Source: Bacteroidota bacterium
GTDB taxonomy: Bacteria > Bacteroidota > Rhodothermia > Rhodothermales > UBA10348
Direction of reading: 5' to 3'
DNA: 6,015 nucleotides
NCBI GenBank assembly: GCA_024640835.1
Contig: JAHEEH010000134.1
Location: forward strand, 1-6,015
In this document: positions 5,742 to 6,015 of the stretch, one piece after another
Position numbering within the stretch: the first letter of the stretch is position 1
How the letters are laid out: every line of letters starts with the position of its first letter
Program-made: the position numbers and the translations under genes
Notes under the pieces: generated by a model
Seen by the model: the letters and a program-made list of their open reading frames with translations, nothing else
Databases searched by the model: none
Told to the model about the DNA's origin: nothing

Positions 5742-6015
5742 ATGCCCGGACTACGCATTACCATCGTCATCCCGGCGGCCGGTCGGTCGGCCCGCTTCGG
5801 AACCGGGGACAAGCTCACGGCGCCGCTCGCAGGTCGTCCGGTGATCCGGCATGTCGCGGAAGCGGCCGTCGCGGCCGGCCTCGGCGACGTGGTGATCGTG
5901 GCGGACAGCCAGGAGGTCAGGCGTACGCTTCAGGGGGTTGCCGTCCTCTTTGCCTCCACGCGGGGCGACTCCATGGGGTCGTCGATCGCTGCCGGTGTGG
6001 CGGCCTCGCCCGGAG
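5742..6015 (+). CDS. MobA/MocA-like nucleotidyltransferase, N-terminal part (3' truncated)
   Basis: From ATG 5742 the frame stays open to the window end (91 residues; no stop seen). It begins MPGLRITIVIPAAGRSARFG, the Rossmann-type strand and glycine-rich nucleotide loop of NTP transferases (LxAGxSxRxGxxK pattern), with the catalytic-type lysine at residue 24 (GTGDKL). APLAGRPVIRHVAEAAVAAG (27-46) and GDSMGSSIAAGVAA (75-88) are typical of the molybdenum-cofactor cytidylyltransferase (MocA/CoxI-like) branch of the MobA-like family. Members transfer CMP or GMP to the molybdopterin cofactor or act on other sugar or cofactor phosphates; the branch cannot be fixed from a quarter of the protein. 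IspD is less likely because the loop lacks its usual spacing. An in-frame GTG at 5694 would add 16 non-conserved residues, so ATG 5742 is preferred, though no Shine-Dalgarno precedes it. Confidence 0.85.
   Translation, partial: MPGLRITIVIPAAGRSARFGTGDKLTAPLAGRPVIRHVAEAAVAAGLGDVVIVADSQEVRRTLQGVAVLFASTRGDSMGSSIAAGVAASPG

Overview
The window is about two-thirds G+C by eye and holds ordinary bacterial chromosome. Two signals point to the Bacteroidota/Rhodothermota side of the tree. One is a secreted protein ending in a type IX secretion (T9SS) C-terminal sorting domain that begins YPNPF. The other is a pair of promoter candidates of the Bacteroidota form (TTG/TTTG, exactly 20 nt, then TAnnTTTG or a near match). 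A high-GC member such as a Rhodothermota lineage fits best; this is inference, not proof.

Layout on the + strand, left part: the C-terminal end of a TPR-like protein (1-192) overlaps by four bases (GTGA) a complete 12-helix MFS transporter (189-1433). A 117-bp gap with a Bacteroidota-like promoter and a strong Shine-Dalgarno follows. Next comes a large exported beta-propeller-type repeat protein with a T9SS tail (1551-4041). Its reading frame is broken near 1861-1876, where a repeat unit is also too short by about 53-56 nt, so it appears as a 5' fragment and a 3' fragment.

Middle: the convergent gap 4042-4456 contains a tRNA-Arg(ACG) gene on the - strand (4252-4325), its promoter and its intrinsic terminator. 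It also holds an unusual ~100-bp element (4104-4203) bordered by copies of the tRNA's own T-arm/acceptor end: an exact 18-bp direct copy on one side and a 17/19 inverted copy on the other. Between them lie two strong hairpins. This is the least explained structure in the window.

Right part: a GNAT-type acetyltransferase on the - strand (4457-5581) is divergent across 160 bp from a MobA/MocA-like nucleotidyltransferase on the + strand (5742 to the window end, truncated). Apart from the TPR/MFS overlap the genes look like separate housekeeping or accessory units, not one pathway. I see no defence system, CRISPR array, transposase or prophage gene.
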